Source of the DNA: Agrypnia vestita
Taxonomy: Eukaryota; Arthropoda; Insecta; Trichoptera; Phryganeidae
DNA: 64,000 nt
Direction of reading: 5' to 3'
Assembly: GCA_016648135.1 (NCBI GenBank)
Contig: JADDOH010010939.1
Coordinates: forward strand, 61,425-125,424
Position numbers and translations under genes: made by a program. Below are positions 20,989 to 32,889 of the stretch, piece after piece; the stretch's first letter is position 1, and every line of letters starts with the position of its first letter. The notes under the pieces are model-generated. The model was not told where the DNA came from. It searched no databases and worked only from the letters and a program-made list of their open reading frames with translations.

Positions 20989-23234
20989 AACATTAAACGT
21001 TATTTGAACAAAATTGTTCCCACCCCAATATGTTTATACATAATATCGGTATCAAAACATAACTTTTTGTCGAGAGATATTGACTGTTGCGGTCATAATT
21101 TTTATGAATTTCATTTTGATGAAATTCAATCAATTAACGATATGTAGATTATATGTAGATGTAGATTATTAAGTGCATTGGTATTTTTTCATCCTATGAC
21201 AGGAACGTAAAGAATGTGATTTAACCGTCTTAGTTTTAATAAGAAAATATTTTATCCTTTAATCTAAAATCACAGTCACCAGAGTCACTGTCACTCTCCT
21301 ATCCACGAAGGATCTCTTCCTTCTGGAAGTCGTTGAAACTTCCCTCTTCTCATTACTCTGAGGTTAATTAAAGGGGAATTATTTAAAAATCTAATGTCAC
21401 TTAAAATGACACCTATTCTCAAATATTTTTTCTGACTATAAAAAGAGTTATTCGAAATATAAAACAATTTCTGAAAATATCAAATTGTCAAGGACATTAT
21501 TATTTTGTAAACACTCAAAAATAGAGGACGTAGGCATGTAGCGGCCGTAATTTTCCTATGGCAATATTTATAAATAAACCATCGTCTGTCAAATGATTTT
21601 TGATCGTTAGCAAGCTTGGCTCCAACATTATTAAATCATAATTGATGAAACGTTCAATGTTATGTAACAAATCAATACATAATTGTTAACCTTTAATCAC
21701 CAGCATTGGGATTTATAAATAACTACTCGGGTCGGGTTAATATGTCCCAGAAATAATTTAAAATTTATTTCGCAAAGATAATGTAAGGAATGAAACAGTT
21801 TTTCCATTCATTGTTTGTGTATTGATGGGTAATATTTTATTTTGATAACATAATTAATATTTACATAATTGAAGAATTATTAAAGATTATTTAAAAGTAA
21901 AGTTAAAACTGCTGCAAAATATTTGCATAATACTTTTCATCAGATAAACTGTCATAACAAGGCATAGATTACTAAAGCGTATGTTTTATATGTTATTTAA
22001 ATGACTCTTTTGAAGTCGGAGGGTTTGCTCTGTTTTATCTGACTACCAGTTAAAACCTATAAATGGATTTTATGTTTCCCATTCTTTGTATTTACAATAT
22101 TATTATTAGCTGTTGGTTTTTCGTATAAATATAAATAAATTTATTAATAAATTATTTAAATTCTTTTTCGTACTTATAGACACATAAAGATATTACAAAC
22201 GTACAATGTAATAATTTTGAATAATTGTAGAGCAGATTTTTTTAACATCTGCGGTGGCTTAATTGATTAACCATGATTAAAAATAAAGTGTTTATTGCAT
22301 AAAAATTTCGGTTCACGTAACACGTTATTTATTCTTTATCATCCCTTAAGTTTTTTGCTAGTTCTATATTCACATCACTAGTCATTCAGTATCCGTATTG
22401 TGATAACTGCAGGATCTTTCTCTAAGCAACTTCACACTTCCTCTTCGAGTAAAATTATTTAGTGACCCAAGATTGAAATCTAGGACAAAATAATTATAAA
22501 TTAAAATTTTGTAAACATTCAAAATACAGTTCAGTTTAGAATAAACTTAAGAATAAATCATATTCTATGATGCTTATACATTATCTATACGTTGGTAGAA
22601 AAGATGCAGTGGGTAGGTGCAAGGTGCAGACATGGATCGGCATTTTGATTTGAATTCCTGATAACCCAACGCGAGTGTTTAGAGGTTAAATGGTTATTTG
22701 AAAATATATGTAGATATGTGTGGGCATCATCATCTCAAAAATTGAGTAATAACAGAATTAAAAATCATTCACTAAGATGTTTTCGTATTTTTGTTGAAAA
22801 ACATTCTTCTACTTACATTTGAATGCGTTCCAAATGGGAAAATCCATCATACACTAACCTATCACATCTATATAATGTTATATAATCATATATTTTATGT
22901 GTGGATTATTTTTTAAAAGAAGCATAATATGATTTATTAGCTGTTTATTGATGTTTATTCAATGGATACTTCTAGAGATGCTATTTAATCTGAAAATAAC
23001 TTAAGGTTTACGGTTTCTTATACAATATTTTAAAAACTTCTCGCGTCGACAATGTACGCTCTATCGCCAGTAATTCGCGAAAAATAATAATAAATTAATA
23101 ATAACCATATAATATATGTCTGGTGGAGTATTTGTTTTGTTGAGTTTTACTGTAGTAGATTAATCCCCTTATTTAAAAAAAATGTATTTTCAATTTCAAA
23201 ACACAGGTTTTACAAAGCTGGCTTTCAAATTGAT
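20989..23234. other. AT-rich sequence without recognised gene
   Basis: Over 2 kb in which no protein motif, RNA gene or member of the repeat families noted elsewhere was recognised. A somewhat less AT-rich patch at 21,270-21,350 has no identity. Confidence 0.4.
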
Positions 23235-23552
23235 TAAAAAACTAACTCATAAAAGCCAAGTTTTTATTATACTCACTTTCTCATTGAATCAGGTTTCGTG
23301 CCTACTGCACGCGTCGGGGTCATTACTCATTTGCATTGATTCCAATTTGAAAAAACCATTAAAATTTCAAAAAATCCAAAATTATACTACAATTATTAAA
23401 TTTTTTCAAACGAAAATTTGTTACATCATTTTAATCGTCGCCACGAGTCTGCCTGCAAAGTTTCAGCTCGATTGGATCACGGGAAAAGGGTAAAATATCG
23501 ATCCAAAGTTTTTCAGGCAGACAACAAACTGCAGACGCTACAAGAAAGGGAG
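23235..23552 (-). mobile_element. Non-autonomous repeat family A, copy 5
   Basis: The complement carries the family-A blocks in order, with CTTTGGATCGATATTTTACC and the closing GAGTATAATAAAAACTTGGC tail at the low-coordinate side. The terminal motif is slightly changed (CCTCCCTTTCTTG at the high-coordinate end). The plus-strand 103-codon frame overlapping it is not a gene. Confidence 0.65.
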
Positions 23553-23789
23553 GAAAAGTCTGCGATTTTCGATATTTATATAAACACATAAGACCGTTTG
23601 AAACATTTGATGTGTTTCGAAAATAAAATTTTAAGACCAACAACGTAAATAATATTTGATGATGCTTTAAAATTTTAATTCATTTCGTTTAATACGGGAT
23701 ATATAAAAAAACACTACCAGCTGTGAAACCTTTGTATACTAACTAGTTCGTGAGAAAAGACTACTTATACATCTCTAGCTTATATTCCA

Positions 23790-24000
23790 TCCAAATAAAC
23801 GAAAGGTTTTCAGATTTGCACATAATAGAACTTTAAAAAAATTATATTGTGAGGATGTTCTTAAAACGGAATTGGTGAACGTTGCGTTGAGCAGTGTGAT
23901 CACTTAAGCCAGATCGTACAGCCATAAAAAGACTTGCGTACACAGCTTTTCGTTTCGTCTCTGTGAGATTTTTTCTCTGAAATAGCGCCCACGTGTAGCA
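23790..24000 (-). repeat. Repeat family D copy
   Basis: On the complement: TCTCACAGAGACGAAACGAA, then TATGGCTGTACGATCTGGC, TGATCACACTGCTCAACG and CAACGTTCACCAATTC. Matches 25,630-25,870 (same strand) over its full length, and parts of 34.8, 37.4, 58.3, 59.4 and 61.8 kb. Non-coding, unclassified. It abuts the GC-rich island. Confidence 0.65.
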
Positions 24001-24049
24001 GTGTCGACGAAGCGCTAACCCCATAATTGTATTAAGCCGATTGAGATTG

Positions 24050-24420
24050 CTAGGTCGAGATGAGGGCCGGCTGCTTCCGCGCTAATTTGCCTCCAATGCC
24101 ACCGCGAAGACTTATTCGTGCAGGCAGAATCACAACCCGGCCGGGCCGAGCGCGGCGCGCCAGTGTGCGGCGGCTCCCTGGATGACGGGCGGTCGGAAGA
24201 CATGGCAACATGTCTTTTAAGTACCCTCGCACGTATGTTTTCCGTTTCGGGCCTCGGCGGAGAAGGTGAGTGGGCTTGAGTGGTTCGGTTTGGTTGTTGT
24301 TCCCTTGCAATGATGCGTCGTGCTCCGGTTTAGGGGTGCGGGGTGGTCGCGCGCGGCCCTGTCGGCCCCTCCGCCCGCCGCGGCGCCGCCCGCCGCCGTA
24401 AAACCCTTTTTGTGATATGT
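24050..24420 (+). promoter_or_regulatory. CpG/GC-rich island, possible promoter and first exon
   Basis: This is by far the most GC- and CpG-dense stretch of the window. Runs such as CCGGCCGGGCCGAGCGCGGC (24,138-24,157) and the nearly pure G/C 24,331-24,398 contrast with the AT-rich surroundings on both sides. It holds a plus-strand open frame with a splice-donor consensus (separate entry). No TATA box is evident upstream on the plus strand. The promoter role is inferred from composition and the exon candidate only. Confidence 0.5.
24202..24265 (+). CDS. Candidate first coding exon, unknown protein
   Basis: ATG at 24,202 opens MATCLLSTLARMFSVSGLGG, then E, and runs into AGAAG|GTGAGT, a near-ideal 5' splice site with the intron starting at 24,266. 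The frame is open upstream back to a TGA near 24,061, and this ATG is its first Met. The exon would end in phase 1. I do not recognise the protein. The open frames on the opposite strand here look like products of the high GC content. Alternatives are a non-coding RNA exon or a chance donor in GC-rich DNA. No acceptor or second exon is identified in the window. Confidence 0.4.
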
Positions 24421-24791
24421 TCTGGTTAAGTTTCAGCAAACGGTATGTTCACCCATTGTTTTAACCATCATGTTTCATCGTAGATACATATTTTTACAAC
24501 GCCGAGTGGTTTAAACACTCTCACACTTTTTTAACCAATATTTGATTTTCATTTGGCGGCATTATATTAGCACATTTTATTTATTATGTCATGCCCGTGC
24601 TGAAGCACATATTTTAAACTTGTTATAATGTAGGTTTAATGTAGGCTAGTTCAAAAATTAATAATTACATATAAATTAAAAAATTCCTACTTTTCATAAT
24701 CCTTATAACATAGACATTGAAAAAATACTATCAAAGGAAACACATTCTTATTGGGAAGTTGTAATTTCAAAACAAAGTTCTGTCAATTATT
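24421..24791. other. AT-rich sequence after the island
   Basis: Returns abruptly to AT-rich composition. Nothing recognised. If the exon candidate is real, this is intron. Confidence 0.4.
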
Positions 24792-25132
24792 AAACAATTT
24801 TTATTAATCAATTAGAAAACACATACAGAAAAAATCAAATTAACGTAAAAATATCTACATGCCACCGGGAATCGAACCACGGACCTCCAATTCTATCCGG
24901 GAATGGCGCTGAATGGAATGGAATGATAAAAATGTTAATCAATTAAATAGAGACTGCATATAAAGTTGAAAAATTTTCGTTAACTTACATGAATGCCATG
25001 GCAAAACGGATAACGCGCCATTCCCGGATAGAATTGGAGGTCCGTGGTTCGATTCCCGGTGGCATGTAGACATTTTTTCGTTAATTTGATTTTTTCTGTA
25101 TGTCTTTTCTAATTGATTAATAAAAATTGTTT
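24792..25132. repeat. 118-bp inverted repeat with tRNA-like arms
   Basis: 24,792-24,909 and 25,015-25,132 are reverse complements over 118 bp with three mismatches, separated by 105 bp. Each arm contains the B-box-like GGTTCGATTCCCGG in opposite orientation. Only the right side retains the A-box half (24,992-25,014, lying in the spacer), so the two copies of a tRNA-derived unit face each other and the left one is truncated. Confidence 0.9.
24992..25066 (+). tRNA. tRNA-like pseudogene (degenerate)
   Basis: 75 bases. The acceptor strands AATGCCA and TGGCATG pair at 6 of 7 positions. TGGCAAAACGG fits the A-box, ATTC-CCGGATA-GAAT could form a 4-bp anticodon stem, and GGTTCGATTCC is a strong B-box. 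The T stem pairs poorly and the base before the anticodon is C, not T, so no identity can be assigned. It is probably a tRNA-derived SINE head or pseudogene. Confidence 0.45.
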
Positions 25133-25629
25133 GAAAAAATCCTATTTACAAATAAATACATATAAATTTATCTTAATAGACTTAAACATGGAAATAGAAA
25201 GTATTGTTTTATACATTTAAATAAAACTATTATTTAAGAAAAAAAAAACATAGGATTTGGAAATCGAACCTACCTACATACATTAGTGCAAGATTTTGAA
25301 TTAATATTATTCAGTTAAAAGTTGAAGAGAAAATGATGAAATTGTATACTTAATAATACAGTAACTGATGATCGTTTAGCAAGTTAATGACATGGTGCTG
25401 TTTATAAAAATATTGCATTGAGCATGACGCTGATTTCACGTATGTAGGGCGGTTCCTGGTAGGTAGGTAGAGTAGGTATATCTATGAAATTGTGAGTCAT
25501 GGCCTATGGTAGCGTTAAAAATGAAAAGAAAAATATATTTATGAAACAATATTTTTACATGTATTGTTTAAAACTCCATTTTAAAAATATAGAAGTATCA
25601 TTCCCATTATTTTTCAAGCATAGTTCATT
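25133..25629. other. AT-rich sequence without recognised gene
   Basis: No gene. A short GTAGGTAGGTAGAGTAGG repeat lies near 25,459-25,476. Confidence 0.4.
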
Positions 25630-25870
25630 AAAATAAGTGAAAGACTCTCAGATTTGGAACTTATATAGAACTCTCAAAAATTTGATAATGTGATCTTACG
25701 ATGAATTGGTGAACGTTGCTTTGTGTAGAGTGATCAATTAAGACAGGTAATACAGATTGTAAGCCCTGGGCCATCGTATAAAAAGATTTCCATACATGTT
25801 TCTCATATAAATTGCCTCGTCTCTGTGAGATTTCTGTAATTATCTAGATGTTTCTGAAATTTAATTACTT
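25630..25870 (-). repeat. Repeat family D, near-full copy
   Basis: The complement reads AGAAATCTCACAGAGACGAG, then GGCCCAGGGCTTACAATCTG, TTAATTGATCACTCTACAC, and AACGTTCACCAATTCATCG. This copy defines the unit best and aligns with 23,790-24,000 end to end. A family-C Helitron-like tail (CTAGATATAACCCATAAAAG, minus strand) follows at 25,934. Confidence 0.68.
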
Positions 25871-25984
25871 TTACATTACACAAATATATTGAAAATTTTT
25901 TACTGGAGAGGTGAATAGCAATATTGTATTCAAACTAGATATAACCCATAAAAGACGACGTGCTTTTGTTAAATATATTTATGT

Positions 25985-26155
25985 CGCCAGTTAAGGCTGT
26001 GAGAACAGCACTATCTAGAGTAGCGTAGCGTCTTGGTAACTTTACTGATGGACATTATTTAATAGAGAATTATTTTTTGCTTTTTATACCTGATAATTAT
26101 ATTATACCTCATCATTATTTAAGACATCTGGTAGCAATAGTGACGGAATATCTCA
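25985..26155 (+). repeat. Repeat family E, copy 2
   Basis: Direct repeat of 18,089-18,340, starting CGCCAGTTAAGGCTGTGAGA and continuing through CTATCTAGAGTAGCGTAGCG. It lacks the internal duplication of copy 1. Confidence 0.7.
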
Positions 26156-26185
26156 CATTTTTGCAAATACAAAAAAAAAACATAC

Positions 26186-26920
<735 letters not shown>

Positions 26921-27149
26921 TCTTTTTTAATGAAATTTTAAATGAATACGGAGTTCTACAAACATAACAAAAGAACCTTAACTAAACTTTTGCCAAGATT
27001 CTTTGCTAAAAACTTTTCCGTCATCTTGCACATTGGGAAAATATGAACCAATGAATTCTCTTCCACTTATGAACGCTCCTTGTACATCTCACAACTTTTC
27101 TTTCGTTTTCATCCTCTCCCTTTCGAGACTTATCTGCTTCTTTATCAGC

Positions 27150-27480
27150 CGTCTCTCCATGCTGGATGTAAACCTGTCGAATCTTTTCATCTTTGGGTTT
27201 CTCTCATCCATTCACCACCCGCGACGGTAATAATATCATCGGTCCACCTTTTATTAGGCCGGCCTCTTTTCCTTCTCTCTCCATAAATCGCTGTTAGCGT
27301 GGTGGTTTCCAGACCATACACAAGCGTAGGGAGAATGCATGTTTCACACTTTTCTTTCTAAATTTATCTTGTTTTTTAGGGCATGATTAAATTTCCCAAA
27401 GGTCGCCCAACCTAGTCCAAATCTTATCTGCCATCTGGTTTTCCTTCCCTAATTTAACTTTGTATCCAAAATTCTAGACT
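27150..27480 (-). pseudogene. LINE reverse-transcriptase C-terminus
   Basis: The minus strand reads CETCILPTLVYGLETTTLT and then KRGRPNKRWTDDIITVAGGE, WMRETQR, stop. This is the 'ILPVLxYGxETWTLT ... RGRPxxRWxDDI' C-terminal part of a non-LTR reverse transcriptase. Its C-terminal motif differs from that of the LINE at 26.2 kb, so it may be a separate insertion. Confidence 0.75.
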
Positions 27481-28924
27481 TGTAATTTGTATTTTATATC
27501 ATTTTATAAGTAAGTAAAAGTGTTGGGTAAAAATTGGATTACAATTGTTAAATTTTTTTGCGGGATGCAGGAGGTATCTCATGTGTTAGTAATTCAGCCT
27601 TGTCCTGCTTACCCTGCTAGATGTTTATCGATGTAAAATAATAAATTTTTCGTATTGATTTTTTAAAATAAAAAGTAATTTATGGGTTACATAATAAAAT
27701 GATGAATATTTTATAATAATGTAGGTACTTACGTGTTTCAGTTAAAAAATTAATATATACGATTTTCTGTGGTGCCAAAATATTTAAAGATTTTCTTTAC
27801 ACCTTTCTTACTGCAAAATTATCTTGTTTGTTTAAATATCAGAGAACTTCGTTTTTAAATTGCATATTAAAAAAGTGATTTCATTTTAAAAAATTATTAA
27901 TGTATTATAACAAAACCATGGCCACGAAGAAATGATTTAAAACAACGCACATCAAATATAAAAAGAACGTCAAAATAATATTAATTGTTTTTTTTTTCAA
28001 ATTTATTATTATTATGTTAGTTACTAGACAATGGCTTGGTACAAAATATTATCTGAGTGACACGGAATACCCATTCATCAGTCAAGTACTTTGATGTTTA
28101 AACCCTAATAGTTTTATATTTAAAAACGATTATTTTATATTATTACATTTTTTATATTATAAATTCAAATATGTCACAGATTTTTCGAACAGTGGAAAAA
28201 TATTTTTTGTGCATTTATCTAGAAATTGAGTGAACCAAATAGAGTGATCATGCCAATTACACCTGCAAAGATTTGAACAAGACTTTTTGCAAGGTTCTAA
28301 TAAACATTCGAGTTGGTGATTCATAACAGCTATCATTACTTCAAAAAGATTTATTGAATAGTCAGAGTACCGAAAAAAATGCAAATTTTGATGTCGCGTA
28401 TCTCCTGAAATGTTCACATTTCACCCAGAGTGTAAATAATGAAAAATATTCCTCCAAAGTTATTGCTACTAGTTACGAGACACTTGTTATTGCAGGACCT
28501 TGGTGGATTTATATAAGGTCATAAATTTTTTTTGATAGTTTAGATATGTTAAAGGTTGTAGGTATGATTTTATTCATACACACAGGCATATAAAATGTAT
28601 GATCAATTTAAAGAAAGAGAAAATAAATATGGTATAATTCAAAAACTACAATAAAAATTCTTTAAGGTTGTTTTTTTAAATATAATAATAATTCTATAAG
28701 ATATGATGTCATATTTTTTTCAAAAATATTCGTTTCTCTGGTTATATTACAATTAGTTTCCTATTAACTTTTTTACAAACTGTAATTATTTTTCTTTAAT
28801 AAATGTGCTGGCATTGATTTTTATTAACGAAATTCCTAAAGGTGTTTACTGTTATTCACGTAAACTTCTTGTTGTACAATCTGGTGACACAGCTGACTCC
28901 AATACATTTGACTTGTTTAAATAA
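27481..28924. other. AT-rich sequence without recognised gene
   Basis: No coding family recognised. A short stretch at about 28,178-28,206 (ACAGATTTTTCGAACAGTGG, then AAAAATATT) is echoed in inverted form near 29,339-29,375. Confidence 0.4.
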
Positions 28925-29225
28925 ATACTTTGAGCTTGTAAATTAAGACACAATTATGAAAACGATGAATTAAATACTCTTAAAAAGAACAATTTTTTAG
29001 TAAATAGTTGGCTCATTATAAAAATAAGACTTTTTTTACTTGAGAGACCCTTGGTTTGGAATGAAAAAATGCGTTTTGTTTGCTAAGGGATTTAATTATA
29101 CAAGAATAAATAAAAACTGGAATGTTAATGTATCTTAAACACACGCGAGGGGGGAATAGTAAAGCAATCCCCTTTTCTGAAAAACGGGTTTAGTTCATCT
29201 CTGTAAATTTTTAATCTCTGAGCCG
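28925..29225 (+). repeat. Repeat family G, copy 2 (uninterrupted)
   Basis: Matches both flanks of mariner copy 1 (14,940-15,148 and 16,269 onward). The position equivalent to that insertion is the TA at 29,131-29,132, which lies in AATGTATCTTAAACACACGC. Confidence 0.75.
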
Positions 29226-30274
29226 ATATGTTATGTTGTCACTATTGGAATAATATTTTAAATAGAATTAACCATTTGTTTACTTATCGGGTCAGACTGT
29301 GGTGCGATATATGCGTAATGTGGAAGCTCATTTTTCAGAGCGCGAAAAATATTTTTCCACCTTTAGATAAATCTGTTACAAATGTATGTTCATTTATTAG
29401 AAAAAACAAATCAAAAAAAAAAAAATCGAATGTTACTGGTATGAAAATATTGCTTTATCTCTATGCTATAAAATTATTCTAGAATTCATTCAAAATATGT
29501 ATCAATTAGTAGATAATTATAGATGTATCACAGAGGTGAAGCGATTTAAATGATCCATCCCATGGTTGACTGCACATCTATCAAATATTGAAAAGTTGTA
29601 TTTGCTACGAGCTGTGAAGTCACATTTTCATAAAACAAACATTTATCTTAGTTTAAAAATAGTAAAAATATTAATGTGACACGTACTCCGTGCTCGAAAC
29701 TTAATTATATAATTGTTTCATCTTGGAAAGTTACTCCAGTCATTACCGCTCGGGATCTTGGCGTATTCTTGGTACTTGATTATTGCTTATGTTGGACTAT
29801 TATTAAATATTAACGGTTATTAATTGTTAATTTCAACGCATTTCCTTTTTCATAAATAGTATAATCGGGTCAGAATTTTATGTATGTAATCATTTTAAAA
29901 ATTAAATATAAGAGCAATATTAGGAGTTTTAGTGCGACGAGAATGGATAAAACTGAAAAATTTCATTCCACCTCCGTTTTTTCCTATGGGAATATCACAT
30001 AATAATTTATGCGTGTACTTAAAAATAACTCGTATTTCTCGAAAATAATATCATGTTTTGTCAAGAACAGTCATGGTGGCATTCTATCCCTTGACATTAA
30101 GGCGTTTTTGAATATTTAATACTCAGCACAGTTTAAGGGTTTTTATACAATTAAAAAAAAAATAGGTGCCTATATCGTTGGCTTAAATGTACATTAAATA
30201 TAATTGAAATGTACACATAAAAATTTACTCAGAAGCTTTTTGAATTATCCGGAATTAATTCATATTTTTAATGT
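29226..30274. other. AT-rich sequence without recognised gene
   Basis: No motif or repeat family identified beyond the short inverted echo noted at 28.2 kb. Confidence 0.4.
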
Positions 30275-30292
30275 GTCAATATCATACTAATA

Positions 30293-31407
30293 TTAGGTCC
30301 TTTCATATGAAATTGGCGTTTAGTATGGGAGGAACATAAAGCCGATTTTTTTTTATTATAATATATTTATTTAATCAAAGTATGTACCATTGCTATCTAT
30401 GCACTTTTGCCATCTCATAGGTAGTTCATCGATCCCTTTACTAAAAAAACCATTCGGACGGGAATCAATAAAATCTTTGAAGGCGGTTTGTACTGCCCCA
30501 TCGGAGTTGAATTTTTTCCTTTGCAAGAAGTTATCCAAATTTCGAAAAAAATGGTAATCTGTTGGGGCAAGGTCCGGAGAGTACGGTGGATGTCTTAGAC
30601 ATTCCAATTGAAGCTCCTCTAATTTGGTAGCCGTCTGTTGTGCAGTGTGTGGTCTAGCGTTATCATGAAGCAGCAGTGGCCTAGAGCGATTAACCAGCCT
30701 CGGTTGTTTAGCAGCTTTCTTTTCCATCATGGTTTGCAGTTGCTGACAATAGACATATGCCGTAATCGTCTGGCCAGATTTAAGATTTAAAATCCCTTCA
30801 TTATTGTGCCGGTTGAGTAATGCAACGCAGCAGTCAACGCGCGTTTGTTGATTTGCTTCACTCAATTCGCGAGGTACCCACCTTTCAAGCGTTTTCACCT
30901 TACCAATTTGCTTCAAGTGGATTAAAACAATTTTATCACTAACACCGCAGCCTGCAGCTAACTCGGATGTGGTTTGCGATGGATCCGCTTCCACAATAGC
31001 CTTCAATTCTTCATTATCAACTTTGGTCTCCGGCCGTCCACGGGGGCTTGTTCTGCAGTTCGAAATTTCCAGAACGAAAACGTTGGAACTAAAAACGCAC
31101 TGTGTTTTCTTTTGCGGCACCGTCGCCATACACATCATTAATCCTTCGAGCCGTTTCTGCAGCACTGGTGCCACGGTGGAACTCGTACTCGTAAATAACG
31201 CGATATTTCAAGTTTTTCATTTTGTAAACTGAGTGACGCAAAGAAAAAACAATTGAGGAAAAAACAAATGAATTATAATTTTCAAAACACAAATACATGA
31301 GTAAATAGCTGTATAAATTTGGATTTGGAATTCCTAACCAAAGAGAAGATATTTGAGATAAAATTTGCCAGTACGGCAAAACGCCAATTTCATATGTAAG
31401 GACCTAA
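30293..31407 (-). mobile_element. mariner copy 2 (cecropia-type, deleted subfamily)
   Basis: A 1,115-bp element with TA at 30,291-30,292 and 31,408-31,409. The left end has one change (TTAGGTCCTTTCATATG); the right end is identical to copy 3. It has the same 171-bp internal deletion as copy 1. It is inserted in the 5' head of a Helitron-like element. Confidence 0.95.
30371..31220 (-). pseudogene. mariner transposase, deleted, nonsense and frameshift (copy 2)
   Basis: The start ATG is at 31,218-31,220. Codon 44, a Trp in copy 3 (TGG), is TAG here (31,089-31,091). An extra G in the CACGGGGGC run near 31,042 shifts the frame at residues 59-61. NEGILN then joins LKSGQTI through the in-frame 171-bp loss, removing D151. 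The diagnostic changes T97I, H117R, D212Y and L225K are shared with copy 1. Downstream of the shift a 267-codon frame stays open, but it lacks the true N-terminus. Confidence 0.93.
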
Positions 31408-32889
31408 TATATAAAGAGGTAAAGTTTGTGAGTTTGGCAGTTTGTAAGTTTATAAGTTTGGATGTAGAAGGTAATCTCCGAAACCACTCATCCGATTTCG
31501 AAATTCTTTTATCAATATTTAGAATGGCCTTTCAGGGTGGTTATAAATTATAGATTATCCCGTTAAAACAAAAATACTCGATGAAAAAATGGTCGAGCGA
31601 TGCATTTTTTACGAACTTTGCCTCAACGGAAAGAGATATTCAAATACTTTCAGTAAAGATATTGTACAACTCAAAAAGTTCTATAAAAACGTCCGCGATG
31701 ACACTTATTTATATGTTAAGGTGTTTGATTTTATTCATATTCATATTTTATTCATATTACACAAATTAATGTAATATGAATAAAATATATATTTAAAAAT
31801 AATTTTAATCTGTCGGGTGCAATTTAAGGGGGGGGGGGGGTAAGGTTAATTCGTACAAAAAAAGGCATGTTTTTGTGAATTTTTTGTGACGACGTAGTTA
31901 AAATCTCTTTATTTAAACCAATGGTACATTAAAGTATGACATTTGAAGAATATTGTGTAAAATTTTCAAGTCGAAATATAAAAAAAATACGGCAATGGCA
32001 GCAATTATTCGGACGTGTCTCGTAAAAAAGGAGAATTGCGTCCATCAAACTTGGTGCTAGATCATTTAAAATCAAAAAATCAAAGTTCATTCGTTAGATA
32101 ATAGATTTTCCCAGGTAACGCTGGGAGGGTTTTTTGAATTTTCAATTTTTCAATTTTTTGGAACACTTTGAAGGGAAAAACGCGATTTTTTGCGAAAAAT
32201 ATCGACTAATTTGTTATTAAAAAATATAAATTAATAATAAATTTGAGAAAAAGGTTACCTCGTAAATTATGTACAGAAATAGTGTTCCAAATTTCAAAAG
32301 GATCGGTGCAGTAGTTTTGAAGTTATGATGGACACCGACTTTGAAAACGTGTGATGTGGGGAAACCGCTTTAAAGTTTTGCACACTGTAAAATTCAAAAT
32401 AAAACTCAACACTTATTTTATACTTACACATGATCGTCGATGCCATGTTCACACAGCAAAGAACTTTCATCATCAGCATCTTTTTGTCCTTGTCTACACA
32501 AAACTCTTCCAATACAATAAGCACGTCCGGTAGTCCTCAGGTGAGCGCGTCTCTCAGCTGCCCGAGCAGGTATAGAAAATCAGTCTGAGTATCGCTCAAA
32601 TGTTCATAATTTCGTTAATTTTGCTTCGATTGACTTGAAATTTTGACACAATATTCTTGCGATGTTATACATTAACTTAAAAAATTAAAAATAAATTGCC
32701 TTCTTAAGTATGTCATGTTAAATTCTTATCAACTAAACTTGCTTATCGACTGGGAAATTTTATGTAAATGAAAAATTGCAATTCACGCAACATTGTTTAG
32801 ACGAGTAGTTTAGATTATATTGATTTTTCACTGATACTCTTATAATCCCAAACTGAATTCCACGCAGGCGTGGCTACGGGTACAATTAG
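31408..32889 (+). mobile_element. Helitron-like element(s), head to tail
   Basis: The head TAAAGAGGTAAAGTTTGTGA, then GGATGTAGAAGGTAATCTCC and CTCATCCGATTTCGAAATTC, is a characteristic lepidopteran Helitron 5' region. It begins right after mariner copy 2. At 32,859-32,889 the sequence CCACGCAGGCGTGGCTACGG, then GTACAATTAG followed by T, is a Helitron-type 3' end (hairpin, short spacer, TTAG|T). Whether head and tail belong to one element is not certain. The middle holds a poly-G tract at 31,828-31,840 and no helicase coding. Confidence 0.6.

Noticed and set aside
23182..23493. 103-codon plus-strand frame
   Set aside because: It overlaps family-A copy 5 and has no protein-family features.
24015..24439. 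Minus-strand open frames of 62 and 129 codons in the GC-rich island
   Set aside because: Their composition (runs of G, R and P) is what any frame in such GC-rich DNA gives, and they oppose the better-supported plus-strand frame with splice donor.
31828..31840. Thirteen-base poly-G as a G-quadruplex or regulatory site
   Set aside because: A single homopolymer without further G-tracts; probably simple sequence or an assembly-sensitive run.
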